Positions 7,284-14,366 of a stretch of 34,170 bases of DNA are shown in pieces. Positions within the stretch are counted from its first letter, which is position 1. Each line of letters opens with the position of its first letter. The stretch lies in assembly GCA_023423285.1 (NCBI GenBank), contig JAFAFV010000107.1:1-34170 (forward strand), read 5' to 3'. The notes under the pieces are model-generated. The model ran no database searches and was not told the DNA's origin. It was given only the letters and a program-made list of their open reading frames with translations. Source of the stretch: Bacteroidota bacterium. GTDB lineage: Bacteria; Bacteroidota; Bacteroidia; Chitinophagales; Chitinophagaceae. Position numbers and translations under genes: made by a program.

Positions 7284-7336
7284 TGAATGTGGGAATGTAT
7301 AAATTTTGCGTTCCTCTATTTTCTGAAAGCAAAGTA

Positions 7337-7377
7337 GGTTGCAATTCCCTGACTACGGTGCAACCGAATATTTTTTT
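7337..7377 (+). terminator. Hairpin with T run between rpoA and rplQ
   Basis: GGTTGCA (7337-7343) pairs with TGCAACC (7359-7365) around a 15-base loop, followed after five bases by a run of seven T. It resembles a weak terminator within the operon. The stem shares its GGTTGC/GCAAC core with the hairpin before rpoA. Confidence 0.5.
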
Positions 7378-7438
7378 AAACAAAATTGGAATTAGTGAAG
7401 CGCATTTTCACATTTCCATATTTACAAATTAACAAGTC

Positions 7439-8176
7439 ATGCGTCACGGAGACAAAATCAAAAATTTAAGCCGCACTAAAGCGCACAGAGATGCTTTATT
7501 GTCAAATCTTGCATGCCAGCTTATCAGGCACAAACGTATTGTAACAACTGTAGCAAAAGCTAAGGCTTTGCGCGTATACGTGGAGCCGTTGATCACTAAA
7601 AGTAAAGACAACACCACCCACCAGCGCCGTATTGTTTTCAGCTACCTGCAGGATAAAGAAGCTGTAACCGAGTTGTTCAACAATATTTCAGCTAAAATTG
7701 CGGGCCGCCCCGGTGGTTACACCCGTATCATTAAGCTGGGCATTCGCCGCGGTGATGCTGCTGAAAAAGCTATGATTGAACTGGTTGACTTTAACGAGAT
7801 ATACGGTAAAGGAATAGGTGAAGAAAAAGCCGTAACTAAGCGTACTCGCCGCCGTGGTGGTAGCGCTAAGAAAAAAGCTGAAGATACAGGCACAACTGCA
7901 CCAGGCGAAACAACAACCGCTGCAATTGCTGCGGATGATTTAGCAAAAATTGAAGGCATAGGACCCAAAGCTGCCGAAGCATTGAATGCCGCAGGTATTC
8001 AGTCTTTCAACGAACTGGCTGCTAAAACACCCGAAGAAATTAAGGCAGTTTTACAAGGCGCTGAAAACCTTTCACACCTTGCTGCTGATAGTTGGCCCCA
8101 ACAGGCTGCTTTGGCTGCTGAAGGCAAATGGGATGAACTGCAAGTTTTACAGGATGAGTTGAAAGCAGGAAAATAA
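7439..8176 (+). CDS. rplQ: 50S ribosomal protein L17 with C-terminal helix-hairpin-helix domain
   Basis: Residues 1-125 are L17, a large-subunit protein near the exit tunnel: MRHGDKIKNLSRTKAHRDAL, NLACQLIRHKRI and GGYTRIIKLGIRRGDAAEKA. Ordinary L17 ends soon after. Here a basic, Ala/Thr-rich linker (about 130-164, with KRTRRRGGSAKKK and TTAPGETTTAA) leads to a second domain. That domain holds a helix-hairpin-helix at 168-188 (LAKIEGIGPKAAEALNAAGI), a helix NELAAKTPEEIKAVL, and a tail DSWPQQAALAAEGKWDELQV at 217-236. From memory this HhH plus W-P-x-Q-A-x-L-A tail occurs on other Bacteroidota proteins, including some L21 proteins. Its role is unknown; nucleic-acid or protein binding is inference. 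A strong terminator follows. Confidence 0.96.
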   Translation: MRHGDKIKNLSRTKAHRDALLSNLACQLIRHKRIVTTVAKAKALRVYVEPLITKSKDNTTHQRRIVFSYLQDKEAVTELFNNISAKIAGRPGGYTRIIKLGIRRGDAAEKAMIELVDFNEIYGKGIGEEKAVTKRTRRRGGSAKKKAEDTGTTAPGETTTAAIAADDLAKIEGIGPKAAEALNAAGIQSFNELAAKTPEEIKAVLQGAENLSHLAADSWPQQAALAAEGKWDELQVLQDELKAGK

Positions 8177-8197
8177 AAAATGTATTTCTAAAATATG

Positions 8198-8227
8198 AAT
8201 ATGCCCCGCAAACGCGGGGCATATTTT
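8198..8227. terminator. Strong terminator after rplQ
   Basis: AATATGCCCCGC (8198-8209, from the AAT) pairs with GCGGGGCATATT (8214-8225) around an AAAC loop, followed by TTAT. The 12-bp stem is near symmetrical with A-rich flanks, so it can also end the minus-strand gene at 8237. Confidence 0.9.
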
Positions 8228-8236
8228 ATAATAAGA

Positions 8237-8467
8237 TTAAACGGTAAAATATACGGGCTGTTTGTATTTAAAAATCATCACTGCAGGGTGGCCAACAATA
8301 TTTTCAATTCCCTGGTATATGAAGCCACTCTTTTCCAATTCGGTCATTTTGTCTAATGTGTCTTCTTCATTGTGTACTGATTGTACGAGTAAATGAAAAA
8401 GTCCTTCCTGCTCATCTACACATCTCAATCCAAATTTTTCTGCTAAAGTTCTTCTCATCAATTTCAT
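8237..8467 (-). CDS. Small hypothetical protein, 76 residues
   Basis: I do not recognise this protein. It is soluble, with no signal or membrane segment; the visible pattern is a mixed alpha/beta fold with GLFHLLVQSVHNEEDTL, a helix DKMTELEKSG, and a terminal strand GHPAVMIFKYKQPVYF. Evidence that it is real: an ATG start, no competing frame on either strand, normal base use, and a shared terminator 10 bases beyond its stop. The next gene on its upstream side is trpB, which is divergent. The start could also be Met4 (MRRTLAEKF). Confidence 0.55.
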   Translation of the reverse strand: MKLMRRTLAEKFGLRCVDEQEGLFHLLVQSVHNEEDTLDKMTELEKSGFIYQGIENIVGHPAVMIFKYKQPVYFTV

Positions 8468-8631
8468 AGTAGTTTGTCAATTGTTTCACTGCAATTTATA
8501 ATATGGTCGAACAAACACAAGAATGATAATGTTAAATTAAAGTTGCATGAATGTTATTTATTTTATGAACACAGATAGGTTTGTGAAGTTTATAACACGC
8601 GTGAAATCTCAGTAACAGTAATCATTTAGGC

Positions 8632-8639
8632 TAACTTTG
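8632..8639 (+). promoter_or_regulatory. Promoter -7 element for trpBA
   Basis: TAACTTTG is a perfect TAnnTTTG, followed directly by a near copy, TATCTTTA at 8641-8648. The trpB ATG is 37 bases after the first. There is no clear -33 TTTG, and I see no trp leader peptide or attenuator in the short leader. Confidence 0.6.
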
Positions 8640-8676
8640 TTATCTTTACTCACTATCTTAAATCCTGTCAAAGCAA

Positions 8677-9876
8677 ATGCAGCAATCATATAAACAACCC
8701 GATGAATTGGGTTATTACGGTGAATTTGGTGGCGCTTTTATTCCTGAAATGTTATATCGAAATGTAGAAGAGCTTAGGGAAAATTATTTAAAAATAATTT
8801 TTAGCGAATCATTTCAGCAAGAATATAAATACCTTTTAGCTGATTATGCCGGGCGATCTACACCGCTATACCACGCCAGGCGGCTGAGCGAAAAGTATGG
8901 TACTAATGTATACCTGAAACGTGAAGACCTTTGCCATACCGGCGCTCATAAAGTAAATAATACCATCGGGCAAATTCTTGTAGCAGAAAGGCTGGGCAAG
9001 AAACGCATTATTGCCGAAACCGGCGCGGGCCAGCATGGCGTTGCCACCGCTACTGTTTGCGCCTTAAAGGGGCTTGAATGCATTGTGTACATGGGTCAAA
9101 AAGATATAGAACGCCAGGCACCCAACGTGGCCCGCATGAAAATGCTGGGTGCCGAGGTGAGGCCTGCCATTAGTGGCAGCAAAACTTTAAAAGATGCTAC
9201 AAACGAGGCCATCCGCGACTGGATCAACCATCCTGAAAATACTTTTTACATTATTGGCAGCGTGGTGGGTCCGCATCCATATCCGGATATGGTGGCGCGT
9301 TTTCAAAGTGTGATCAGCGAAGAAATAAAATGGCAACTGCAACAAAAAACAGGCAGCGAATTGCCCAAAGCGGTAATAGCCTGCGTAGGTGGCGGCAGCA
9401 ACGCGGCTGGTGCATTTTATCATTTTGCTGATGAGTTGCAGGTAGATTTAATTGCTGTTGAAGCAGCGGGATGCGGTGTGAACAGCGGCATGAGCGCAGC
9501 TACCACACAACTGGGTACACGCGGTATTTTGCATGGCAGCAAAAGTTTTGTTATGCAAACCGAAGATGGTCAGGTGGTAGAGCCACACAGTATTTCTGCA
9601 GGTTTGGATTACCCGGGCATTGGCCCTATGCACGCTAATTTATTTGCATCGGGTAGAGGTACTTTTTTAAATGCTACCGATGCTGAAGCGCTGGAAGCAT
9701 CTTTTCAACTGGCAAAGCTTGAAGGCATTATTCCCGCCCTGGAAAGCGCACACGCCCTCGTGGCATTAGATAAAATATCTTTTGATAAGAATGATAACGT
9801 TGTAGTTTGCTTAAGCGGCAGGGGAGATAAAGACATGGATACTTTTATGAAAGCATTAAAACAAAAAGGTAACTGA
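8677..9876 (+). CDS. trpB: Tryptophan synthase beta chain
   Basis: Joins indole and L-serine to make L-tryptophan, using pyridoxal phosphate, in an alpha2beta2 complex with TrpA. The 399 residues are standard. GYYGEFGGAFIPEML opens the enzyme; the PLP lysine is Lys92 in HTGAHKVNN; the catalytic Glu is in ETGAGQHG (about 114); the phosphate loop is VGGGSNAAGAF (about 238-248). PHSISAGLDYPGIGP and LSGRGDKD complete the family signature. It is followed by trpA after 82 bases. The other trp genes are not in this window. Confidence 0.98.
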   Translation: MQQSYKQPDELGYYGEFGGAFIPEMLYRNVEELRENYLKIIFSESFQQEYKYLLADYAGRSTPLYHARRLSEKYGTNVYLKREDLCHTGAHKVNNTIGQILVAERLGKKRIIAETGAGQHGVATATVCALKGLECIVYMGQKDIERQAPNVARMKMLGAEVRPAISGSKTLKDATNEAIRDWINHPENTFYIIGSVVGPHPYPDMVARFQSVISEEIKWQLQQKTGSELPKAVIACVGGGSNAAGAFYHFADELQVDLIAVEAAGCGVNSGMSAATTQLGTRGILHGSKSFVMQTEDGQVVEPHSISAGLDYPGIGPMHANLFASGRGTFLNATDAEALEASFQLAKLEGIIPALESAHALVALDKISFDKNDNVVVCLSGRGDKDMDTFMKALKQKGN

Positions 9877-9958
9877 TACACTATCCACTACTAACATTTC
9901 AATATATAAATCCAAAAATATTCATCAGTATTTTCACCGATGAACAGGAAGATGAATT

Positions 9959-10729
9959 ATGAACCGACTAAGCAGTTTATTTGAACGAAAACCAGACAAT
10001 GTATTGAACATATATTGCACGGCAGGATATCCCGCGCTGGACAGTACCGTGCCTGTAATGAAGGCCTTGCAGGAAAGTGGTGCCGATATTATTGAACTGG
10101 GTATGCCTTACAGCGATCCGCTTGCAGATGGTGAGACCATACAAAACAGCAGTGCAATAGCCCTGGCAAATGGTATGACACTTAAAAAACTTTTTGAACA
10201 GCTACAAAATTCTCGGAAAGATATTACTATACCTGTGGTACTTATGGGTTATATGAATCCGATACTGCAATACGGGTTTGAAAATTTTTGTGCGGATGCA
10301 GCAAGAGTGGGTATTGATGGGTTGATATTACCAGATCTGCCTGTTCACGAATTTCAAAACAATTATAAAGCGATCATTGAAAAATATCATCTCAATTTTA
10401 TTTTTTTGGTAACGCCGGAAACCTCTGAAGAAAGGGTAAGAAAATTAGATTCGCTGAGTTCAGGCTTTTTATACGCGGTTTCATCGTCTTCAACCACGGG
10501 AAATGAACAGGATTTTACTTTGGTTGAGAAATACCTGCAAAGGCTCCAATCTTACCAGTTAAAAAATCCGGTGCTTGTTGGGTTTGGAATAAAAGACAAA
10601 GAAACTTTTACCAAAGCCTGTCAATATTCCCATGGCGCCATAATTGGTTCGGCGTTTATAAAAGCTTTACAAAACTCAAACAATGAAATTGAGGCAACTA
10701 AAAGCTTTGTAAAAAGCATCATCAGCTAA
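9959..10729 (+). CDS. trpA: Tryptophan synthase alpha chain
   Basis: Cleaves indole-3-glycerol phosphate to indole and glyceraldehyde 3-phosphate and passes indole to TrpB. This is a TIM barrel of 256 residues. Catalytic Glu46 and Asp57 are visible in DIIELGMPYSDPLADG. Other landmarks are YCTAGYP at the N-terminus, VLMGYMNPILQYG, GLILPDLPVHE, FLVTPETSEER and SGFLYAVSSSSTTG, and the phosphate loops VGFGIKDKET and GAIIGSAFIKAL. It lies 82 bases after trpB with no terminator between, so the two are probably co-transcribed. The next gene follows after 39 bases. Confidence 0.97.
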   Translation: MNRLSSLFERKPDNVLNIYCTAGYPALDSTVPVMKALQESGADIIELGMPYSDPLADGETIQNSSAIALANGMTLKKLFEQLQNSRKDITIPVVLMGYMNPILQYGFENFCADAARVGIDGLILPDLPVHEFQNNYKAIIEKYHLNFIFLVTPETSEERVRKLDSLSSGFLYAVSSSSTTGNEQDFTLVEKYLQRLQSYQLKNPVLVGFGIKDKETFTKACQYSHGAIIGSAFIKALQNSNNEIEATKSFVKSIIS

Positions 10730-10768
10730 CAAAGAGGCCGTTCGGCACCTGCATCAAATTAAAAAATA

Positions 10769-11848
10769 ATGAAGAAACAAATAGTATTGATCGTTCTTTT
10801 ATTGCCAATGTTCGCTATGGCGCAAAAGCTTACCATTACAGGCAGCGTAAAAGGGTTGGCGGATGACACGCCCGTTCGACTTGCCAATTTGCAAAATAAT
10901 GATGGCTCAATGTTGGCTGAAACAAAAGCTGCGGCAGGCAGTTTTGTATTAAGTTCAAGACTGGAAGAACCTGCAATTTTAGGACTGCTGATTGGTGACA
11001 GCATAAGAACGGCTGTGTTTTTTGGTAATGACCAGGTGAAAGTGGAAGGTAGTGTTGACAAAAATATTGATGAATGGACCTTTACCGGTTCTGCATTGCA
11101 AAACCAGTTTACAGCTTTTCAAAAAATATTCACGCCACAGTTTCAAAAGCTAAACGAAATGGCGCAATATATGCAAATGGGCCTGGGTGGCGATAGCCTG
11201 AGGCAGACATTAGAAACAACCGTGAACAGCTTACAAAAAAGCGTGGATGATTTTATTGCAAAATACCCGGCCTCTCCCGTAAGCGCCATGGCCATTTTAT
11301 CAACCATTAGTTTTACAGAAGATGTGAGCATCGTAGAAAAGAGAGTGGCTCTTTTACAACCTGCTGCTATGAACAGTGCGTTGGGCGGGCATTTGAAACA
11401 AGCCATTGTGGATGCAAAATTTTTAAGCGTGGGCAGTATGGCGCTCGATTTTTCTCAGGCCGATACCCTTGGAAAACCTGTATCGCTTTCTGAGTTTCGT
11501 GGAAAATATGTATTGGTTGATTTTTGGGCAAGTTGGTGTGGCCCTTGCCGCAGAGAAAATCACAACCTGGTAAAAACATTTGATAAGTTTAAGGATAAAA
11601 ATTTCACCGTTCTCGGCGTATCGCTTGATGAGGACAAAGACAAATGGCTGGCCGCTATTAAAAAAGATGAGCTGAAATGGACCCAGGTGAGTGACCTGAA
11701 AGGCTGGGAGAATGAAGTGGCGCTAAAATACCGCATCACTGCAATACCGCGTAACCTTCTTCTTAGCCCAGACGGTAAAATTATTGCCAAAGACCTGCGT
11801 GGCGATGACCTTGACGCTAAGCTTGAAGAAATATTAGGCGCGAATTGA
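10769..11848 (+). CDS. DUF4369-TlpA/thioredoxin-like thiol-disulfide oxidoreductase
   Basis: A secreted (periplasmic) redox protein of 359 residues. Residues 1-18 (MKKQIVLIVLLLPMFAMA) are a signal peptide with probable cleavage before QKL. Residues 20-110 form the beta-rich DUF4369-type domain (LTITGSVKGLADDTPVRLAN), a middle helical part follows, and residues about 225-359 are a TlpA/AhpC-TSA thioredoxin fold. The redox site is WASWCGPCR with both cysteines, and ITAIPRNLLLSPDGKI carries the cis-Pro loop. Members reduce or isomerise disulfides or support cytochrome maturation. It sits 39 bases after trpA, which looks like chance co-transcription rather than a pathway link. Confidence 0.93.
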   Translation: MKKQIVLIVLLLPMFAMAQKLTITGSVKGLADDTPVRLANLQNNDGSMLAETKAAAGSFVLSSRLEEPAILGLLIGDSIRTAVFFGNDQVKVEGSVDKNIDEWTFTGSALQNQFTAFQKIFTPQFQKLNEMAQYMQMGLGGDSLRQTLETTVNSLQKSVDDFIAKYPASPVSAMAILSTISFTEDVSIVEKRVALLQPAAMNSALGGHLKQAIVDAKFLSVGSMALDFSQADTLGKPVSLSEFRGKYVLVDFWASWCGPCRRENHNLVKTFDKFKDKNFTVLGVSLDEDKDKWLAAIKKDELKWTQVSDLKGWENEVALKYRITAIPRNLLLSPDGKIIAKDLRGDDLDAKLEEILGAN

Positions 11849-11858
11849 TTTTCGCGCC
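11837..11858 (+). terminator. Hairpin over the stop codon of the TlpA-like gene
   Basis: GGCGCGAA (11837-11844) pairs with TTCGCGCC (11851-11858) around TTGATT, which includes the TGA stop. No T run follows, so termination is uncertain; fabD is convergent 34 bases on. Confidence 0.4.
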
Positions 11859-11892
11859 TGATCTGATACAATTAAGAAGTAATTTTTTGGCA

Positions 11893-12783
11893 TTAATTCA
11901 CTCCGCTTACTTCTACATCTTTGTTAATCTTTAGGACCAGCCCCTGCAATACTTTCCCTGGGCCGCATTCAATAAATTTTGTAGCGCCGTCAGCTATCAT
12001 AGCCTGCACACTTTGCGTCCAGCGCACCGGGGATGTTAACTGTGCAATTAGATTTTGTTTGATAGCTTCCCTATCCATAACCGCTTTAGCTACTGCATTT
12101 TGGTATATTGGGCAAATGGGCTGATGGAACTTTGTGGCTTCTATAGCTTCCTGCAACTCGCGGCGTGCCGGCTCCATCAGGGGTGAGTGAAAAGCGCCGC
12201 CAACAGGTAACATTAATGCGCGCTTGGCTCCGGCTTCTTTCATGCGCTCACAGGCTATTTCAATGCCTTTAATGCTGCCACTGATCACCAACTGACCGGG
12301 GCAATTGTAATTGGCAGGCACCACCACTTCACTGGTATCGTTTTGTACCTGCATACAAATTTCCTCTACTTTTTCATCAGCCAAATTAAGCACGGCAGCC
12401 ATTGTTGATGGATTGGCCACACAGGCTTTTTGCATGGCAGCAGCCCTTACTGCCACCAGTTTCAAAGCATCTTCAAAGCTTAGGGTTTGATTGGCAACAA
12501 GCGCTGTAAACTCGCCAAGCGAGTGACCGGCAACCATATCTGGCCTGGCATTTTCAATGCTTTTGAATGCAGCAACCGCGTGTAAAAAAACAGCAGGTTG
12601 CGTTACGTTGGTTTGTTTTAATTCTTCATCAGTACCTGTAAACATTATGTCTGATAGGCGAAAGCCCAATATATCATTGGCCTGTTCCATTAATTTTTTG
12701 GCAAATGCATTATTCTCATAATGTTCTTTTCCCATGCCGCTAAATTGCGAGCCTTGCCCTGGGAATACGTAAGCTTGTTTCAT
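11893..12783 (-). CDS. fabD: Malonyl-CoA-acyl carrier protein transacylase
   Basis: Moves malonyl from CoA to ACP to feed fatty acid elongation in the cytoplasm. The 296-residue protein has the oxyanion-hole loop FPGQGSQ at 8-14, the nucleophile Ser88 in GHSLGEF, the Arg of RAAAMQKAC, and the catalytic His in GGAFHSPLM. The C-terminal ECGPGKVLQGLV is also typical. It is the last gene of the minus-strand run that starts with the pterin synthases, 21 bases after folE. No other fab gene is here. Confidence 0.97.
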   Translation of the reverse strand: MKQAYVFPGQGSQFSGMGKEHYENNAFAKKLMEQANDILGFRLSDIMFTGTDEELKQTNVTQPAVFLHAVAAFKSIENARPDMVAGHSLGEFTALVANQTLSFEDALKLVAVRAAAMQKACVANPSTMAAVLNLADEKVEEICMQVQNDTSEVVVPANYNCPGQLVISGSIKGIEIACERMKEAGAKRALMLPVGGAFHSPLMEPARRELQEAIEATKFHQPICPIYQNAVAKAVMDREAIKQNLIAQLTSPVRWTQSVQAMIADGATKFIECGPGKVLQGLVLKINKDVEVSGVN

Positions 12784-12804
12784 TTTAGTTTATTCAAATT
12801 TCTT

Positions 12805-13401
12805 TTAATGTAAATCTGCGCTGATCAGTTTCATAAATTCACTTCTGGTTGAGTTTTTTTGAAACTCACCATCAAAAGCAGAGGTAGTGGTTACGGAGTT
12901 TTGCTTTTGAACACCTCGCATCATCATGCAAAGGTGCTTTGCTTCAATCACTACAGCCACACCCAGAGGGTTCAGGGTTTCTTTAATGGCACTCATAATT
13001 TCAACGGTAAGCCTTTCCTGCACCTGTAACCGACGGGAATATACATCTACTACTCTTGCAATTTTGCTCAGGCCTGTAATCCACCCATTGGGAATGTAGG
13101 CGATATGCGCTTTACCGAAAAAGGGCAGTATATGGTGTTCACACATGCTGTACAATTCAATGTCTTTCACAATCACCATTTCACTCACGTTTTCATGAAA
13201 CTTTGCCGAATTAATGATGGCGTGTGCATCCATTTGATAGCCATGTGTAAGGTATTGCATGGCTTTAGCCAGTCGTTCTGGTGTTTTTACGAGTCCTTCA
13301 CGTTCTGCATCTTCACCCACAAGATTTAAAACGCCTTTGTAGTGGCGCATTAGTTCCTGTGTTACCTGCTCATCATAGTTTTCGGTTTTATTATATGCCA
13401 T
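12805..13401 (-). CDS. folE: GTP cyclohydrolase I
   Basis: Converts GTP to 7,8-dihydroneopterin triphosphate, the first step towards folate, tetrahydrobiopterin and queuosine. The 198 residues match the zinc-dependent FolE type (not FolE2). Zinc ligands appear as Cys87 and His90 in MCEHHILPF and Cys158 in KHLCMMMRG. The conserved core GLSKIARVVDVYSRRLQVQE and NGWITG carry the GTP-binding residues. The two genes upstream encode enzymes that use the FolE product, separated by 51 bases, so the set reads as a pterin operon. Confidence 0.97.
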   Translation of the reverse strand: MAYNKTENYDEQVTQELMRHYKGVLNLVGEDAEREGLVKTPERLAKAMQYLTHGYQMDAHAIINSAKFHENVSEMVIVKDIELYSMCEHHILPFFGKAHIAYIPNGWITGLSKIARVVDVYSRRLQVQERLTVEIMSAIKETLNPLGVAVVIEAKHLCMMMRGVQKQNSVTTTSAFDGEFQKNSTRSEFMKLISADLH

Positions 13402-13452
13402 CTTAAATGTTTGAAGGTGTAAAGTAATGCAAAACTTATTTTAATTTCAGCG

Positions 13453-13860
13453 CTATACCGGGTATTCCACATAATTTCTGGGCGTTTCATATAGCCTGAT
13501 CTGTAAATCCAGCGCTTTGTTAATTTGCGGCCTTAATAACTGGTAAATAACCACGGCAATGTTTTCAGCAGTTGGGTTCAGTGTTTTAAATTCCTTTGTA
13601 TCCAAGTTGAGGTTTTTATGATCGAAGCGTTCTATCACTTCCTTCTGAATGACATCACTCAAAACTTTCATGTCCATTACAAAACCAGTGGCTTCATCAA
13701 TTTCACCAGTTACTTTCACCTGTAGCTCATAGTTATGGCCGTGATAATTGGGCAGCGCACATTTGCCAAATACATTCGCATTTACATCATCACTCCATGC
13801 AGCATTGTACAGCCTGTGAGCGGCGTTAAAATTTTCTTTTCTGAATACTGATACCTTCAT
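13453..13860 (-). CDS. 6-pyruvoyltetrahydropterin synthase/QueD family protein, copy 2
   Basis: Acts on dihydroneopterin triphosphate, giving 6-pyruvoyltetrahydropterin (PTPS) or 6-carboxytetrahydropterin (QueD). The zinc histidines are His15 (FNAAH), His40 and His42 (HGHNY). The catalytic Cys34 is in FGKCALPNYHGH; the Cys-x5-His-Gly-His spacing resembles eukaryotic-type PTPS more than E. coli QueD, which has Cys-x3-His. Asp80-His81 (FDHKNLN) and Glu125 (LYETPRNYVEY) complete the active site. It is 135 residues, the same length as the neighbour at 13900 and clearly related to it. The two are 39 bases apart and precede folE. The choice between biopterin and queuosine roles is open. Confidence 0.9.
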   Translation of the reverse strand: MKVSVFRKENFNAAHRLYNAAWSDDVNANVFGKCALPNYHGHNYELQVKVTGEIDEATGFVMDMKVLSDVIQKEVIERFDHKNLNLDTKEFKTLNPTAENIAVVIYQLLRPQINKALDLQIRLYETPRNYVEYPV

Positions 13861-13899
13861 GCTTCATACTTAACGTTAAAGCGGTGCAAAGTGTTGGAT

Positions 13900-14307
13900 T
13901 TAGCCATAATATTCAACATATATTTTAGGTGTTTCATACAGTTTGATGCTGTGAAGCTGTACCGTTTGTGGCAAGTATTTCTTTAATTCATTCCATATTC
14001 CTATGGCCAGGTTTTCTGTGCTGCACATGATGCCTTTCATAAAATCTACGTCTTCATTCAAATTGCGGTGGTCAATTTTTTCAAGCACTCCATCACGTAT
14101 GATTTCGCCTAGTTTTTTCACGTCAAATACAAATCCTGTGTCAGGATGTGGTTCCCCTTTAACCGTAACGTACAATTCATAATTGTGGCCATGCCAGTTA
14201 TCGTTGGCGCATTTACCAAAAACTTTATCATTCCGTGCTTCACTCCAGTTTGGATTGAATAATTTGTGAGCAGCATTAAAATGCTCTATGCGTGTAAGAT
14301 ATACCAT
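13900..14307 (-). CDS. 6-pyruvoyltetrahydropterin synthase/QueD family protein, copy 1
   Basis: First gene of the pterin run. Same fold and length (135 residues) as the downstream copy, with the full set of catalytic residues: His14 (FNAAH), Cys33 (FGKCANDNWHGH), His39, His41, Asp79-His80 (IDHRNLN) and a Glu in LYETPKIYVEY. The two copies share the motifs FGKCA, HGHNYEL, TGFV and YETP but differ in most surface positions. This suggests an old duplication with specialised roles rather than a recent copy. One copy may be QueD for queuosine (queA lies elsewhere in this window) and the other a PTPS; the sequence alone does not say which. Confidence 0.9.
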   Translation of the reverse strand: MVYLTRIEHFNAAHKLFNPNWSEARNDKVFGKCANDNWHGHNYELYVTVKGEPHPDTGFVFDVKKLGEIIRDGVLEKIDHRNLNEDVDFMKGIMCSTENLAIGIWNELKKYLPQTVQLHSIKLYETPKIYVEYYG

Positions 14308-14321
14308 GTGTTGAACAGTGG

Positions 14322-14329
14322 CAAAGTTA
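14322..14329 (-). promoter_or_regulatory. Promoter -7 element for the pterin-folE-fabD run
   Basis: The minus strand reads TAACTTTG, a perfect TAnnTTTG, ending 14 bases before the ATG of the first pterin synthase. It lies in the 59-base divergent gap with mqnB. Confidence 0.65.
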
Positions 14330-14366
14330 ATATTTTATTGCCGACCTTTGGCGGGACGAATTTTTT

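Noticed and set aside
8587..8676. Possible trp leader peptide or attenuator before trpB
   Set aside because: The leader after the promoter element is under 40 bases, with no Trp codons in a short frame and no paired stems.
9877..9958. Possible second promoter or terminator between trpB and trpA
   Set aside because: The 82 bases are A/T-rich with no stem and T run and no TAnnTTTG match; read as plain spacer.
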